This document shows positions 1 to 8,351 of a stretch of DNA of 64,000 nt, piece by piece. Every line of letters starts with the position of its first letter. The first letter of the stretch is position 1. The notes under the pieces are model-generated. The model saw only the letters and a program-made list of their open reading frames with translations, was not told the origin of the DNA and made no database searches. The DNA is from Haloarcula sp. DT43. Lineage in GTDB: Archaea > Halobacteriota > Halobacteria > Halobacteriales > Haloarculaceae. A program made the position numbers and the translations under genes. The DNA is taken from the NCBI RefSeq assembly GCF_037078405.1, contig NZ_JAYMGZ010000004.1, positions 310,001 to 374,000 of the forward strand, read 5' to 3'.

Positions 1-264
1 GATGGCCTCCTGGATGAACGTCGGCGAATAGACGATGGGCTCCATCTCGTGGAGGTCGGTCTCGAGGCCGAGCAGTTCGCGGGCGAGCATCGGGTCCTCG
101 TCCCGCGTCTTGCCGACCGCGCTCCGCAGTCGCGTCCCCTTGGGCTTCATGTAGCCGACGTCGTAGCCCGCGTCGTGGGCGCGTGTCGCCAGCGCGAGCG
201 TGATTGCCGTCTTGCCGATACCTTCCTCCGTTGACGTGACGAGTAGCGTGTTCGTGTCGGTCAT
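1..264 (-). CDS. Phosphotransacetylase-like P-loop protein, N-terminal part (cut by window edge)
   Basis: Reading leftwards from an ATG at 264 gives 88 residues that start MTDTNTLLVTSTEEGIGKTA, a BioD-like Walker A (EGIGKT) expected in the N-terminal domain of the phosphotransacetylase/DRTGG family. The ATG overlaps the stop of the acetyl-CoA synthetase gene by 4 nt (ATGA), so the two are translationally coupled. In haloarchaea this protein commonly accompanies ADP-forming acetyl-CoA synthetase and is inferred to act in, or regulate, acetate/acetyl-CoA conversion. The C-terminal domain lies outside the window, so the function is by family and context only. Confidence 0.75.
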   Translation of the reverse strand, partial: MTDTNTLLVTSTEEGIGKTAITLALATRAHDAGYDVGYMKPKGTRLRSAVGKTRDEDPMLARELLGLETDLHEMEPIVYSPTFIQEAI

Positions 265-2366
265 AGTTGCTCCTGGTCGAGGGTTAGCCGCAGGTCGACC
301 GCCTGCACCCCGTCGGGCGTCGCGACGAGGGGGTTGATGTCCAGTTCGACGATAGCGGGGAAGTCAGTGACGAGTTGCGAGAGCCGCTGGATGGTCTCGA
401 CCAGCGTGGCCTCGTCGACTGGGTCGCGGCCCCGCGCGCCGCGCAACAGCGGCGCTGAGTCGATGTCGTCGAGCATCCCCTTCGCCTCGTTCTCGCTGAC
501 GGGGGCGACGCTGACCGTGTTGTCTTCGAGCACCTCGACGAAGATGCCGCCGAGTCCGAACAACAGCAGCGGGCCGAACTGCGGGTCGCGGTTCATCCCG
601 AGAATCGTCTCGACGCCGGCGTCGAGGTCGACCATCTCCTGCACCTGGACGCCGAGAATCGTCGCGTCCTCCTGGTAGTTTCGCGCTCTGACGACGAGGT
701 CCTCGTAGGTGTCGCGGACGTCCTCGACCGGGACGCCGACCTCGACGCCGCCGATGTCTGACTTGTGGAGGATGTCCGGGCTGACGATTTTCATGACCAC
801 GTCGTCGCCGACCTCCTCGGCGACAGCCTCCGCCTCGACGGGCGAGGAGACGACCTCGCCTTGGGGCGTCGGAATCCCGTAGGCGTCGAGCAGTTCCATC
901 GCCTCAACGCCGAGCCGGTTCGACCCCCGCCGGGCACCGGATTCGAGCACCTCGCGGGCGCGCTCGCGGTCCACGTCGAAGGTCGTCGGCTCGTCGTATT
1001 CGGTCGCCTTGATTTCCCGGTAGCGCCTGAGCGCGTCCAGGCCCCCGACGGCCCGCGCCGGGTCGAAGTAGTTCGGGACGCCCGCTTCGCTGAGGACCGA
1101 CGCGCCGGCATCGACCGACTTCCCGCCCATCAGCGTCGCCGCGACGGGCTTCCCGAACCGCTCCTGTTGTTCGACGACGCTCTCGGCGAGCTCCTCGAAG
1201 GACAGCACCGCCGTCGGACAGGCGACGACCACGGCCATCGAGACGCCGTCGTCGGCCAGCACCGTCTCCAGCGCCGTCTCGAACCGCTCCGCCGGGGCGT
1301 CCCCGATGATGTCGACCGGGTTGTAGATGTTCGCCTCGTCGGGCATCTCCTCGCGGAGCCGGGAGAACGTCTCGTCGCCGAACTGCGCGAGGTTCAGGCC
1401 CGAGTCCCCGACGGCGTCGGTCGTCATCACGCCGGGCCCGCCCGCGTTCGTGACGATGGCGATGTCGTCGCCCTCCGGGAGCGGCTGGCCGGCGAGAATC
1501 TGGGCGTAGTCGAACAGCTCCTGGACGGACTCGACGCGGAGCGTCCCGGCCTTGTCCAGGCCCGCTTCGTAGGCCCGCTCGGACCCCGCCATCGCGCCGG
1601 TGTGGGAGGCCGCCGCGCTCGCGCCCGCGTCCGTGCGGCCGGACTTGACGAGGACAATCGGTGTGTCCTGTGTCACTTCACGGGCCGTCTGGACGAACGA
1701 GGAGCCGTCGTTGATGTCTTCGAGATAGCCCAGAATGACGTCGGTGTCGGGGTCGTCGCCCCACTCGGCGACGAAGTCGCTCTCGTCTAGCACCGCCTTG
1801 TTCCCCAGGGAGACGATGTCCTTGAACCCCACGTCGCGCTCGGCGGCCCAGTCTAGCACCGCAGTGATGAACGCGCCCGACTGGCTCATGAAGGAGATGT
1901 CGCCGTCGTTCGCCATCTCGTTGCCGAAGGTGGCGTTGAGTCCGACGGGCGTCGACATCACGCCGAGGCTGTTGGGACCGACCAGGTTCAGGTCGTACTC
2001 GCTGGCCGCCTCGCGGAGCCGTCGCTCGCGTTCGGCCCCGTCACTGCCGGTCTCGCCGAACCCGGCGGTGATGACCACCACGTTCTCGATGCCCGCCGCC
2101 CCCGCGTTCTCGATGACGTCGACCGCGACCGTCGGCGGCACCACGACGACGGCCACGTCGACCGACGCGGGGTCGTCGAGGTCGGCGAGGCTGTCGTAAC
2201 ACTGCAATCCCAGGACCGTCTCTTTGTTCGGGTTCACGGCCACGACCTCCCCTGTGAAAGAATCGAGCAGGTTCGTGGTGACCGCGTGACCGACGGACCC
2301 CTCCGAATCGGTCGCCCCGACCACTGCGACACGTTCCGGCGCAAATAACGTCGATAATCGTCCCAT
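261..2366 (-). CDS. acd: Acetate-CoA ligase (ADP-forming), fused alpha-beta subunits
   Basis: The 701-aa protein has the domain order of single-chain archaeal ADP-forming acetyl-CoA synthetase: CoA-binding Rossmann fold (from residue 10, VAVVGATD), succinyl-CoA-ligase-like flavodoxin domains, then an ATP-grasp domain from about residue 490 to the end. The phosphorylated catalytic histidine sits in SHTGAM (H255). These enzymes convert acetyl-CoA, ADP and Pi to acetate, ATP and CoA in the cytoplasm, the usual haloarchaeal acetate-forming route. The stop codon overlaps the start of the downstream phosphotransacetylase-like gene. The start at 2366 leaves a short divergent promoter region shared with the gene at 2500. 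Confidence 0.93.
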   Translation of the reverse strand: MGRLSTLFAPERVAVVGATDSEGSVGHAVTTNLLDSFTGEVVAVNPNKETVLGLQCYDSLADLDDPASVDVAVVVVPPTVAVDVIENAGAAGIENVVVITAGFGETGSDGAERERRLREAASEYDLNLVGPNSLGVMSTPVGLNATFGNEMANDGDISFMSQSGAFITAVLDWAAERDVGFKDIVSLGNKAVLDESDFVAEWGDDPDTDVILGYLEDINDGSSFVQTAREVTQDTPIVLVKSGRTDAGASAAASHTGAMAGSERAYEAGLDKAGTLRVESVQELFDYAQILAGQPLPEGDDIAIVTNAGGPGVMTTDAVGDSGLNLAQFGDETFSRLREEMPDEANIYNPVDIIGDAPAERFETALETVLADDGVSMAVVVACPTAVLSFEELAESVVEQQERFGKPVAATLMGGKSVDAGASVLSEAGVPNYFDPARAVGGLDALRRYREIKATEYDEPTTFDVDRERAREVLESGARRGSNRLGVEAMELLDAYGIPTPQGEVVSSPVEAEAVAEEVGDDVVMKIVSPDILHKSDIGGVEVGVPVEDVRDTYEDLVVRARNYQEDATILGVQVQEMVDLDAGVETILGMNRDPQFGPLLLFGLGGIFVEVLEDNTVSVAPVSENEAKGMLDDIDSAPLLRGARGRDPVDEATLVETIQRLSQLVTDFPAIVELDINPLVATPDGVQAVDLRLTLDQEQL

Positions 2367-2499
2367 GCCTCTACTCGGAGGTTACACCGGGGTCGGAATA
2401 TAGCTGTGGGGAACTCCCAGCGTCCGGGAATCTAGACGATTCATTACCGCGGATTCGGTGTGGCGGTGTTTTTGGTCGGGACTGTCGTAGGCTTCGCCG

Positions 2500-2889
2500 A
2501 TGACCGAGACTGAACTCCTGTCGCCGTTCGACGACGCGGTTATCCGCGGCGTCGCGGGGACAAACGGCGTCGACGAGGAACTGCTGCGGTCCGCGCTCGC
2601 GGACCACCAGCGAACGATGCGTGAGAACCCGGGAGTCGAGGACCTCGTCTACGAGTGGCGAAAGCGGTTCGACGAGGCGGTGTTGCACCGCACGCCCGAG
2701 ACGTTCTTCGTGGCCGTCAGGGAGACCGTCTGGGAGGAGTACGGCGCACATCTCGGTCTCGACGACTACCTGCTCGCCGCGGTCGTCGCGGTCCACCAGG
2801 AGCAGGTCCTCCGCGAACCGGCCGTCGACAGCGACGCCATCGACGCCGACGCCGTCGCGCTCGTCGCTTCCCGTCCCGGGTCGCAGTAG
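2500..2889 (+). CDS. Conserved haloarchaeal hypothetical protein
   Basis: The 129-aa acidic protein (MTETELLSPFDDAV...) has no signal peptide, membrane segment or metal motif that I can see. It looks all-helical and soluble, with a central aromatic stretch around FFVAVRETVWEEYG. It is divergent from the acetyl-CoA synthetase gene and stands alone. I do not recognise the family and assign no function. Strong codon bias and the acidic composition support it as a real gene. Confidence 0.65.
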   Translation: MTETELLSPFDDAVIRGVAGTNGVDEELLRSALADHQRTMRENPGVEDLVYEWRKRFDEAVLHRTPETFFVAVRETVWEEYGAHLGLDDYLLAAVVAVHQEQVLREPAVDSDAIDADAVALVASRPGSQ

Positions 2890-3009
2890 CACCGCCCTTT
2901 TATATCAAGTGTCGATAGTCCGGTCACGGCAGGGGTTGTCATTAGCGGACAAGATTTCCGTTCAGCGAAGTGCGCATTCCATCCGGGAACATAATTTTTT
3001 GGCACCCGA

Positions 3010-3035
3010 AAAGATATTTTCATAAAACAATCTTT
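3010..3035. promoter_or_regulatory. Imperfect palindrome overlapping the dpsA promoter
   Basis: Arms AAAGAT and ATCTTT flank inner arms TTT and AAA; 10 of 13 base pairs are symmetric. The right arm runs into a TATA-like TTTAAG at 3033-3038, about 29 nt before the dpsA ATG. This is the position expected for a repressor site on a near-leaderless archaeal promoter. Its sequence differs from the TTAGG/CCTAA boxes elsewhere in the window, so a different regulator (metal or oxidative stress) is inferred. Confidence 0.5.
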
Positions 3036-3066
3036 AAGTGGCTTCCCATTGTACGATAGGACGACT

Positions 3067-3600
3067 ATGGCAACCCAAGAGCACGTCCGACGCGAGTTCG
3101 GCGAGGTCGAAGAGAACGAGCTCCGCCTCGACAAGGAGAAGTCCGAGCAGGTAATCAACGCCCTGAACCAGGACCTGGCGGACACGTACACGCTGTACCA
3201 TCAGGTCAAGAAGCACCACTGGAACGTCGAGGGCGCGGAGTTCCGCGACCTCCACCTGTTTCTGGGCGACGCCGCCGGCCACGCCGAAGCGGCGGCAGAC
3301 GAACTCGCCGAGCGCGCACAGGCTCTGGGCGGCACACCCATCGCCGGCGGGAAGGCACAGGAAGAGCACGCCTCGGTGGAGCCCGAGGGACAGGACGTGT
3401 ACGACATCCGAACGTCGCTCGAAAACGACCTCGAGATGTACGGCGACGTCATCGAGTCGCTCCGGGACCACATCGAGCTCGCGGAGAACCTCGGCGACCA
3501 CGCCACGGCCCAGATACTCCGTGAAATCATCGTCCAGACCGAGGAAGACGCTCACCACATCGAGCACTACCTCGAAGACGACACGCTCGTCCAGGACTGA
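3067..3600 (+). CDS. dpsA: Dps-family ferritin-like iron-storage/DNA-protection protein
   Basis: The 177-aa protein is close to the length of halobacterial DpsA. It has the Dps signature with ferroxidase-type residues around YHQVKKHHWNVEGAEF (residues 44-59) and downstream helices rich in Asp/Glu/His, ending EEDAHHIEHYL. The family forms dodecameric cages that oxidise Fe2+ with peroxide and store ferric iron in the cytoplasm. I chose the ATG at 3067 (MATQEH) rather than the upstream in-frame codon at 3049 because a TATA-like TTTAAG lies 29 nt before it. A palindrome covers the promoter. It stands alone, just upstream of the iron-box region. Confidence 0.93.
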   Translation: MATQEHVRREFGEVEENELRLDKEKSEQVINALNQDLADTYTLYHQVKKHHWNVEGAEFRDLHLFLGDAAGHAEAAADELAERAQALGGTPIAGGKAQEEHASVEPEGQDVYDIRTSLENDLEMYGDVIESLRDHIELAENLGDHATAQILREIIVQTEEDAHHIEHYLEDDTLVQD

Positions 3601-3705
3601 GCCCGACCGGCGGTTTTCTCCCTATTTTCGCCTCCGGTAGCGACCGCTACCGGGTCCGAGCTTCGAGAACTGCAGGAAAGAGAGGGCGGATAGCGGGCGA
3701 GCGGG

Positions 3706-3855
3706 CTACCGTCGGAGGTCGACGGTCACGTCGGTCGAAATCCAGCCGTCACGGTTGCCGTCTTCGGTGAACACGGTCCTGTCGGCACCGCTGTCCAGTG
3801 CTGCTACGTCCGGGCGGTCCTCGGAGGCCTCGACGTCGTCCGTCTGTGTTGGCAT
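3706..3855 (-). CDS. 49-aa microprotein behind two iron boxes (DUF7331-like)
   Basis: The ATG at 3855 opens a 49-codon frame that begins MPTQTDDVEASEDRPDVA and ends GWISTDVTVDLRR. The C-terminal half (VFTEDG...WISTDVTVDL) resembles a small haloarchaeal family I know as DUF7331; this is pattern memory, not a search. A TTAGG-N4-CCTAA operator ends 9 nt upstream of the ATG and a second, slightly degenerate copy lies 26 nt further on. A TTTTAG element between them sits 24-30 nt before the ATG, giving a leaderless, iron-repressible promoter. The gene is short and its function is unknown. No cysteine or histidine cluster argues for direct metal binding. Confidence 0.68.
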   Translation of the reverse strand: MPTQTDDVEASEDRPDVAALDSGADRTVFTEDGNRDGWISTDVTVDLRR

Positions 3856-3863
3856 TACTCGAC

Positions 3864-3877
3864 TTAGGCACCCCTAA
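3864..3877. promoter_or_regulatory. DtxR/Idr-type iron box (TTAGG cacc CCTAA)
   Basis: A perfect hyphenated palindrome, TTAGG-N4-CCTAA, 9 nt upstream of the 49-aa microprotein start (minus strand). It matches the core of the bacterial DtxR consensus (TTAGGTTAGCCTAACCTAA). A repressor here would cover the region between TATA element and start. Confidence 0.75.
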
Positions 3878-3889
3878 AGCTAAAAGGGT

Positions 3890-3903
3890 TTTGGTTGGCC
3901 TAA
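3890..3903. promoter_or_regulatory. Second, degenerate iron box (TTTGG ttgg CCTAA)
   Basis: One mismatch from the TTAGG-N4-CCTAA pattern, 26 nt from the first box and on the far side of the TTTTAG TATA-like element. The paired arrangement is repeated at 10.3 kb, which suggests cooperative binding of two dimers. It could also influence the divergent gene at 3983, though the distance of 80 nt makes that less likely. Confidence 0.55.
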
Positions 3904-3982
3904 TCGTCTGTCGCCGCCGGCACCCCGAGGTGAGGACCGGACACGGCGCGGCCTTTAGTACCCGAGGCGACAAGAGGCGTGT

Positions 3983-4567
3983 ATGAGCGCAGACGACGAC
4001 CTCACCGCCCTGGTCACGGACCTCGTCACGACGCTACAGGAGCTAGAGACGGAGGTCGAGCCAACGACGGACAGCGGTCTGCCGCGCCCGCCGACGCCGG
4101 GTGAGCTCTTGCGGTTCACCAGCGACGTGACCATCCCCGCGGTCATCCTCGTCCTGAAGACCAACATCGAGGCGCTGAAGCTCCTCCGGCGCGCCCTCCG
4201 GATGGCCGAGGGGCGACCGACCTCGACCGGGGCCGCCTCGAACGAGGTCCGACAGCGCGCGAGCGACTTGAGCCGGGCCACCCTCTCTCGCCTCGACGGC
4301 GCGCTGACGGACCTCCAGCGTGCCGTCGAGGGGACGCCCGAAGACGAGGAGGCCCGCGAACTCATTCAGGAAGCCCAGCAGTTACGCAGCCAGATACAGG
4401 AGCGACTGGCCGACGAGACCGGGGAGGGAGCCGACGCCGACCCCGACGGAGCGACCGACGTGCCGGTGGACGTAGACGCCGAGCTACAGTCGATAAAGGA
4501 CGATATCGACGGCCGCGACGGTGACGACGCGGCCACCGAAAACGGGGACGGAGACGATTCGGCCTGA
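3983..4567 (+). CDS. Conserved haloarchaeal protein (DUF7547-like), function unknown
   Basis: The 194-aa protein starts MSADDDLTALVTDLV. Its N-terminal half (residues about 35-75, RPPTPGELLRFTSDV) contains a hydrophobic stretch (TIPAVILVLKTNIEAL) that may be a buried helix or a weak membrane segment. A helical Gln/Arg-rich region follows, then a very acidic Asp/Gly/Ala tail from about residue 150. The RPPTP-ELLRFT signature matches a haloarchaeal family I recall as DUF7547. It is monocistronic and no function can be assigned. Confidence 0.68.
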   Translation: MSADDDLTALVTDLVTTLQELETEVEPTTDSGLPRPPTPGELLRFTSDVTIPAVILVLKTNIEALKLLRRALRMAEGRPTSTGAASNEVRQRASDLSRATLSRLDGALTDLQRAVEGTPEDEEARELIQEAQQLRSQIQERLADETGEGADADPDGATDVPVDVDAELQSIKDDIDGRDGDDAATENGDGDDSA

Positions 4568-4646
4568 CGGACGTAACCGGCCACTGCGTAGTATAACACA
4601 AAAAACATTATGATTTATTATTGCATACGACTAGGGTCAGACACCG

Positions 4647-5102
4647 ATGTCCAGCTCTACCGCACCGGGCGGTCGGCGGGCGACCCTGTTCGTCCGGACT
4701 GACCTCCCAGCACTGTCACGGAAACGCTGTATCGCTATCGAAGGCGAGCTCCGGGAGCTGGCGTGTCGCGGCGTTCTCGACGACGTCGAGACGGTCGAGT
4801 GGGAGAAACGCGTCCCGCTGCAGGGCTCCGGCGACGGGCCCGAGCGGACCCTGTACAACGAGTTCGCGGAGTGGGCCAACGAGGCCGGGGTCTGTCTCGC
4901 GCCCTTCTTCGACACCCGCGAGAAGCGGCAGGAACTCGTCATGCCGGCCGTCTGCCTCGCGGTCTACGAGGACGGCGACCTCGCACAGGTCGCCCCCTTC
5001 GCCGACGCGGGCCGGACCGAATCCGTCGAGGAGTGTCTCGCGAAACTCGCCGAGACGGGCTCTCTCCCGGACGCTGCCTCGACGACCGTCTCGACCGTGT
5101 GA
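4647..5102 (+). CDS. HTH_63-family haloarchaeal protein
   Basis: The 151-aa protein has the layout of the haloarchaeal HTH_63 family: N-terminal LFVRTDLPALSRKRCIAIEG, a central EWEKRVPL segment, a Y-EFAEWANEAGVCLAPFF block, and the C-terminal ELVMPAVCLAVYEDGDLAQV block. The annotation as a helix-turn-helix protein comes from the family; no DNA-binding role is proven. An AT-rich region at 4600-4622 just upstream is the likely promoter and gives a short leader. It stands alone between unrelated genes. Confidence 0.75.
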   Translation: MSSSTAPGGRRATLFVRTDLPALSRKRCIAIEGELRELACRGVLDDVETVEWEKRVPLQGSGDGPERTLYNEFAEWANEAGVCLAPFFDTREKRQELVMPAVCLAVYEDGDLAQVAPFADAGRTESVEECLAKLAETGSLPDAASTTVSTV

Positions 5103-5186
5103 CACGCCCCGCCGCGAGGCTGGACCCGTCAGCACTCTTGCCGCGACACAAACCCTGAAGTTCTGTTCGTAAGATAACACGTCTAT

Positions 5187-6758
5187 ATGACATATCAGGT
5201 GACACGTCGTGACGTACTCGGGACGGGCGCGGCCGTTCTGGGCAGCCTCGCAGTCGGCTCGACGACCGCAAGCGCCGCGCTACAGACCGACGGGACCACC
5301 GTCACGTTCCTGCACGACACCCACGTCCACGGGCGGTTCGCCAACGCCGGCGCGGCGGACCTCAGCGTCTCCCGGTACTTCGGGCTGATGAACGACATCG
5401 ACGAGGACACGGACGCCACGCTCCGGGTGGGCAACGGCGACGACCTCGCGTCGTCGGTCCTGTCCGCGGTGTTCGACGGGCGACACGTCGTCTCGACGTT
5501 CAACGCCGGCGGCCTGGACTTTGACACCTACGGCAACCACGACTTCGACATGGGGCCCGAGGTCCTCCGCGAGCGAGTGGGGGACAGCCTCTTCACCTGG
5601 GTCAGCGCGAACGTCCGCGAGGACGGGGCCGTCTTCGCCGCCGACCAGGGCGCACAGCAGTACGTCCTCACGGACGTCGGGGACGTGACGCTTGGTATCA
5701 CCGGCCTGATTACGCCGGAAGCCCCCGAAATCACCTCAATCGGGGAGAACACGGACGTCCTTGACCCCGCCTCGGCACTGCAGGAGGTGACAGAGCAGAT
5801 GCAGTCCGACGGTGCCGACGCGACCATCGTGCTCTCCCACCTCGCGGGCGAAACCGCACGGAGCGTCGCCGAGGAGGTCGACGGCGTCGACGCCATCATC
5901 GGGGACCACGCCGCGACGGTGCTGGAAGAGCCAGCCGTGGTAAACGACACCGTCCTCTCCTTTGTCGGCGACGAGTACGAGTACCTCGGTGAGTTGGCGC
6001 TCGGTATCGGCGACGACGGCGTCACGGACCACGAGTTCGCGCTGCACGACGTCGGGGCGTCCTCGGCCGGGACGGACCCCTTCGTCAGTCTCGTTCAGGA
6101 CCACTACGAGACGCAACTGGAGCGGCAACTGGACGTGGTCATCGGGGAAACTACCCAGCCGCTTGACACCCGGCAGTCGGTCGTCCGGGCGCGGGAGTCG
6201 AACGTGGGGAACTTCGTCGCCGACACCATCCGCGCCGACGTCTCCGCCGACACCGCGCTGATGAACGGCGGCGGCATCCGGACGGACACGCTGTATTTCG
6301 AGGACGCGAGTGAGGACGACCCCGCGGACATCTCGCGGCGCGTGGTCGTCGACATCCTCCCGTTCCCGAACAACGTGGTCGAACTGGAAATCACGGGCGA
6401 GACGCTGCTCGCGGCGCTGGAGAACGGCGTCAGCCGCATCGAGGAAGGAGCCGGACGGTTCCCGCAGGTCAGTGGTATCACCTACACCTACGACCCCGCC
6501 GCGGAGTCGGGCGACCGAATCGTCGAGGCCACGGCAGGCGGCGAGCCAATCGACCCGACGGCGACGTACACGCTGGCGACGAACGACTTCGTCTCCGGCG
6601 GCGGCGACGGGTACAGCATGCTCGGTGACGCCACCGTCCTCGTCTCCTCGAACGAGGGGGCGCTCCTCTCGGACCTCGTCATCAACACTATCGAAGAAGC
6701 GGGGACGATTTCGCCGGAAACCGAAGGGCGCATCACCAGACAGGGCGAGGGCAGCTAA
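5187..6758 (+). CDS. Exported metallophosphoesterase/5'-nucleotidase (UshA-like)
   Basis: The 523-aa precursor begins with a Tat signal (TRRDVLG at residues 6-12, a hydrophobic run to about 30). The metallophosphoesterase domain shows the metal ligands HDTHVH (43-48), GNGDD (82-86) and GNHDFD (116-121). The C-terminal 5'-nucleotidase substrate domain (about residues 315-510) carries NGGGIR. The family hydrolyses nucleotides outside the cytoplasmic membrane, here inferred to scavenge phosphate or nucleosides at the cell surface. There is no membrane anchor or lipobox. The gene is convergent with the DUF35 gene and their stop codons abut. Confidence 0.9.
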   Translation: MTYQVTRRDVLGTGAAVLGSLAVGSTTASAALQTDGTTVTFLHDTHVHGRFANAGAADLSVSRYFGLMNDIDEDTDATLRVGNGDDLASSVLSAVFDGRHVVSTFNAGGLDFDTYGNHDFDMGPEVLRERVGDSLFTWVSANVREDGAVFAADQGAQQYVLTDVGDVTLGITGLITPEAPEITSIGENTDVLDPASALQEVTEQMQSDGADATIVLSHLAGETARSVAEEVDGVDAIIGDHAATVLEEPAVVNDTVLSFVGDEYEYLGELALGIGDDGVTDHEFALHDVGASSAGTDPFVSLVQDHYETQLERQLDVVIGETTQPLDTRQSVVRARESNVGNFVADTIRADVSADTALMNGGGIRTDTLYFEDASEDDPADISRRVVVDILPFPNNVVELEITGETLLAALENGVSRIEEGAGRFPQVSGITYTYDPAAESGDRIVEATAGGEPIDPTATYTLATNDFVSGGGDGYSMLGDATVLVSSNEGALLSDLVINTIEEAGTISPETEGRITRQGEGS

Positions 6759-7139
6759 TCAGACGGGGTCCCAGCGGTAGCCGTCCCAGTCCTGGCTCTC
6801 GGGCACCTTGATGCCCACATCGGGGTCCCGCAGTTCCTCGACGTAGACCGGTTCGACCGTGTCACCCGTCTCGACTTCGTCCGTGGTCACTTGCCCGAGC
6901 GCGCGGACGAACGCGTCGCTCGCATCGTCGACGTCCGTGATGTCGAACTCGACGATGGCGAGCGTGTTGGGCTCGCGGACGCCCGGCGGCGTCGCCGTCG
7001 AGTGGGTCCAGGTGACGACCTCGGCGGTCCGGTCCGAGAGGTCGAACGTCTCTTCCTGCGGTTCGCCACACTCCGGACACAGCGGATGGGTGGGGTACGA
7101 GACGTGGCCGTTCGAGCACATGCCTGCTTCCAGCGTCAT
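6759..7139 (-). CDS. DUF35 OB-fold Zn-ribbon acyl-CoA-associated protein
   Basis: The 126-aa protein has an N-terminal rubredoxin-like zinc ribbon (CSNGHVSYPTHPLCPECG: a Cys, then CPEC) and a C-terminal OB fold, the standard DUF35 architecture. In archaeal thiolase/HMG-CoA-synthase complexes DUF35 proteins bridge the enzymes and bind CoA, so it is inferred to be the partner of the adjacent thiolase. Its ATG overlaps the thiolase stop by 4 nt. The first zinc-ribbon pair is C-x4-H-like rather than C-x2-C, so the metal site may be incomplete. Confidence 0.88.
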   Translation of the reverse strand: MTLEAGMCSNGHVSYPTHPLCPECGEPQEETFDLSDRTAEVVTWTHSTATPPGVREPNTLAIVEFDITDVDDASDAFVRALGQVTTDEVETGDTVEPVYVEELRDPDVGIKVPESQDWDGYRWDPV

Positions 7140-8287
7140 TCTGCGGCCTCCATGATGGTGGTGATGACACAGTTGCCGAAGCCGCCGACGTTACACGCCA
7201 GCGCGGTGTCGGCCGCGACCTGCCGCGGCCCGGCCTCGCCGACGAGCTGTTCGTAGATTTCCACACCCTGGGCGACGCCGCTGGCCCCCAGCGGGTGACC
7301 CTTCGATTTGAGGCCGCCGGAGGTGTTGATTGGCAGGTCGCCGTCCTTGGCGGTCGCGCCGTCCATCGCCAGTTCCCAGGCCGTGCCCTGGTCGGCGACG
7401 CCGATACCCTCCAGTTGGAGGAACTCCAGAATCGTGAACATGTCGTGGAGTTCGGCCACGTCGAGGTCATCGGGACCGAGGCCGGCCATCTCGTAAGCCT
7501 GCTCGCTCGACTCGACGACCCCGCCCATGACCGTCGGGTCGTCGCGCTCGTGGACGACGTGGGTGTCGGTCGCTCCGCCGATACCGGAGACGACGGCGTA
7601 CTCGTCGGCTATCTCCGCGGCCCGCTCCTCCGTCGTGAACATGAGCGCGGCGCTGCCGTCCGTAATCGGACAGAAGTCGTACAGCCGCAGCGGGTCCGCG
7701 ATGATGGGCGACTCCAGGGCCGTCTCCATCGTAATCTCCTTCTGGAACTGCGCGTTCGGGTTGTCCACGCCGTTCCGGTGGTTCTTGACCGCGACCCGGG
7801 CGAGCGACTCCCGCGGGGCGTCGAACCGCTCCAGGTAGTGCCGGGCGGTCATCCCGGCGAAGGAGGGCAGCGTGACGCCGTGTTTGTACTCGTCGGGGTG
7901 GGTAATCGAGGCGATGATGTCGGTCGCCTGACCCGTGGTCTTGTGAGTCATCTTCTCCGCGCCGACCAGCAGCGTCATCTCGCTGACTCCGCTGGCGACC
8001 GACTGCCAGGCCTCGTAGATGCCGGCCCCGCCGGAAGAGGAGGTCTGGTCGACCCGTTCGCTGTAGGCCGGGAGCACCCCCAGGTCGTGCGCCAGCAGGT
8101 TCATGATGCCCGTCTGGCCCTCGAACTCGCCGCTGGACATGTTCGAGACGTACAGGTGCTCTACGTCGTCGGGTGTGACGCCGGCGTCCGTGAGACACTC
8201 CCGGCCGGCCTCCGAGAGCAACTCGCGTATCCAGGCGTCGCGCTGCCCGAATTTCGTCATTGACGCGCCGATTACTGCGACTCCCAT
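7136..8287 (-). CDS. Thiolase-family protein lacking the N-terminal catalytic cysteine
   Basis: The 383-aa protein has the thiolase/SCP2-thiolase fold: the LLVGAEKMTH strand, AELHDMFTILEF and SGGLKSKGHPLGASG motifs, and a C-terminal ACNVGGFGN. At the position of the nucleophilic cysteine (VEAACAS in the paralogue at 37.8 kb) it reads VDQTSSSGG, with serine 83 aligned to that cysteine. A cysteine remains at the second catalytic site (CNVGG), where the paralogue has HNAGG. It is translationally coupled to its DUF35 partner. Ordinary thiolysis or Claisen condensation through a Cys-acyl intermediate looks unlikely; a scaffold role or different acyl chemistry is possible. Confidence 0.88.
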   Translation of the reverse strand: MGVAVIGASMTKFGQRDAWIRELLSEAGRECLTDAGVTPDDVEHLYVSNMSSGEFEGQTGIMNLLAHDLGVLPAYSERVDQTSSSGGAGIYEAWQSVASGVSEMTLLVGAEKMTHKTTGQATDIIASITHPDEYKHGVTLPSFAGMTARHYLERFDAPRESLARVAVKNHRNGVDNPNAQFQKEITMETALESPIIADPLRLYDFCPITDGSAALMFTTEERAAEIADEYAVVSGIGGATDTHVVHERDDPTVMGGVVESSEQAYEMAGLGPDDLDVAELHDMFTILEFLQLEGIGVADQGTAWELAMDGATAKDGDLPINTSGGLKSKGHPLGASGVAQGVEIYEQLVGEAGPRQVAADTALACNVGGFGNCVITTIMEAAE

Positions 8288-8351
8288 ACCTGTGCCGTCA
8301 CAGGGGTGGCGTGTATGTATTACGGTCCGACCTATAGAACGAGCGGAATGT

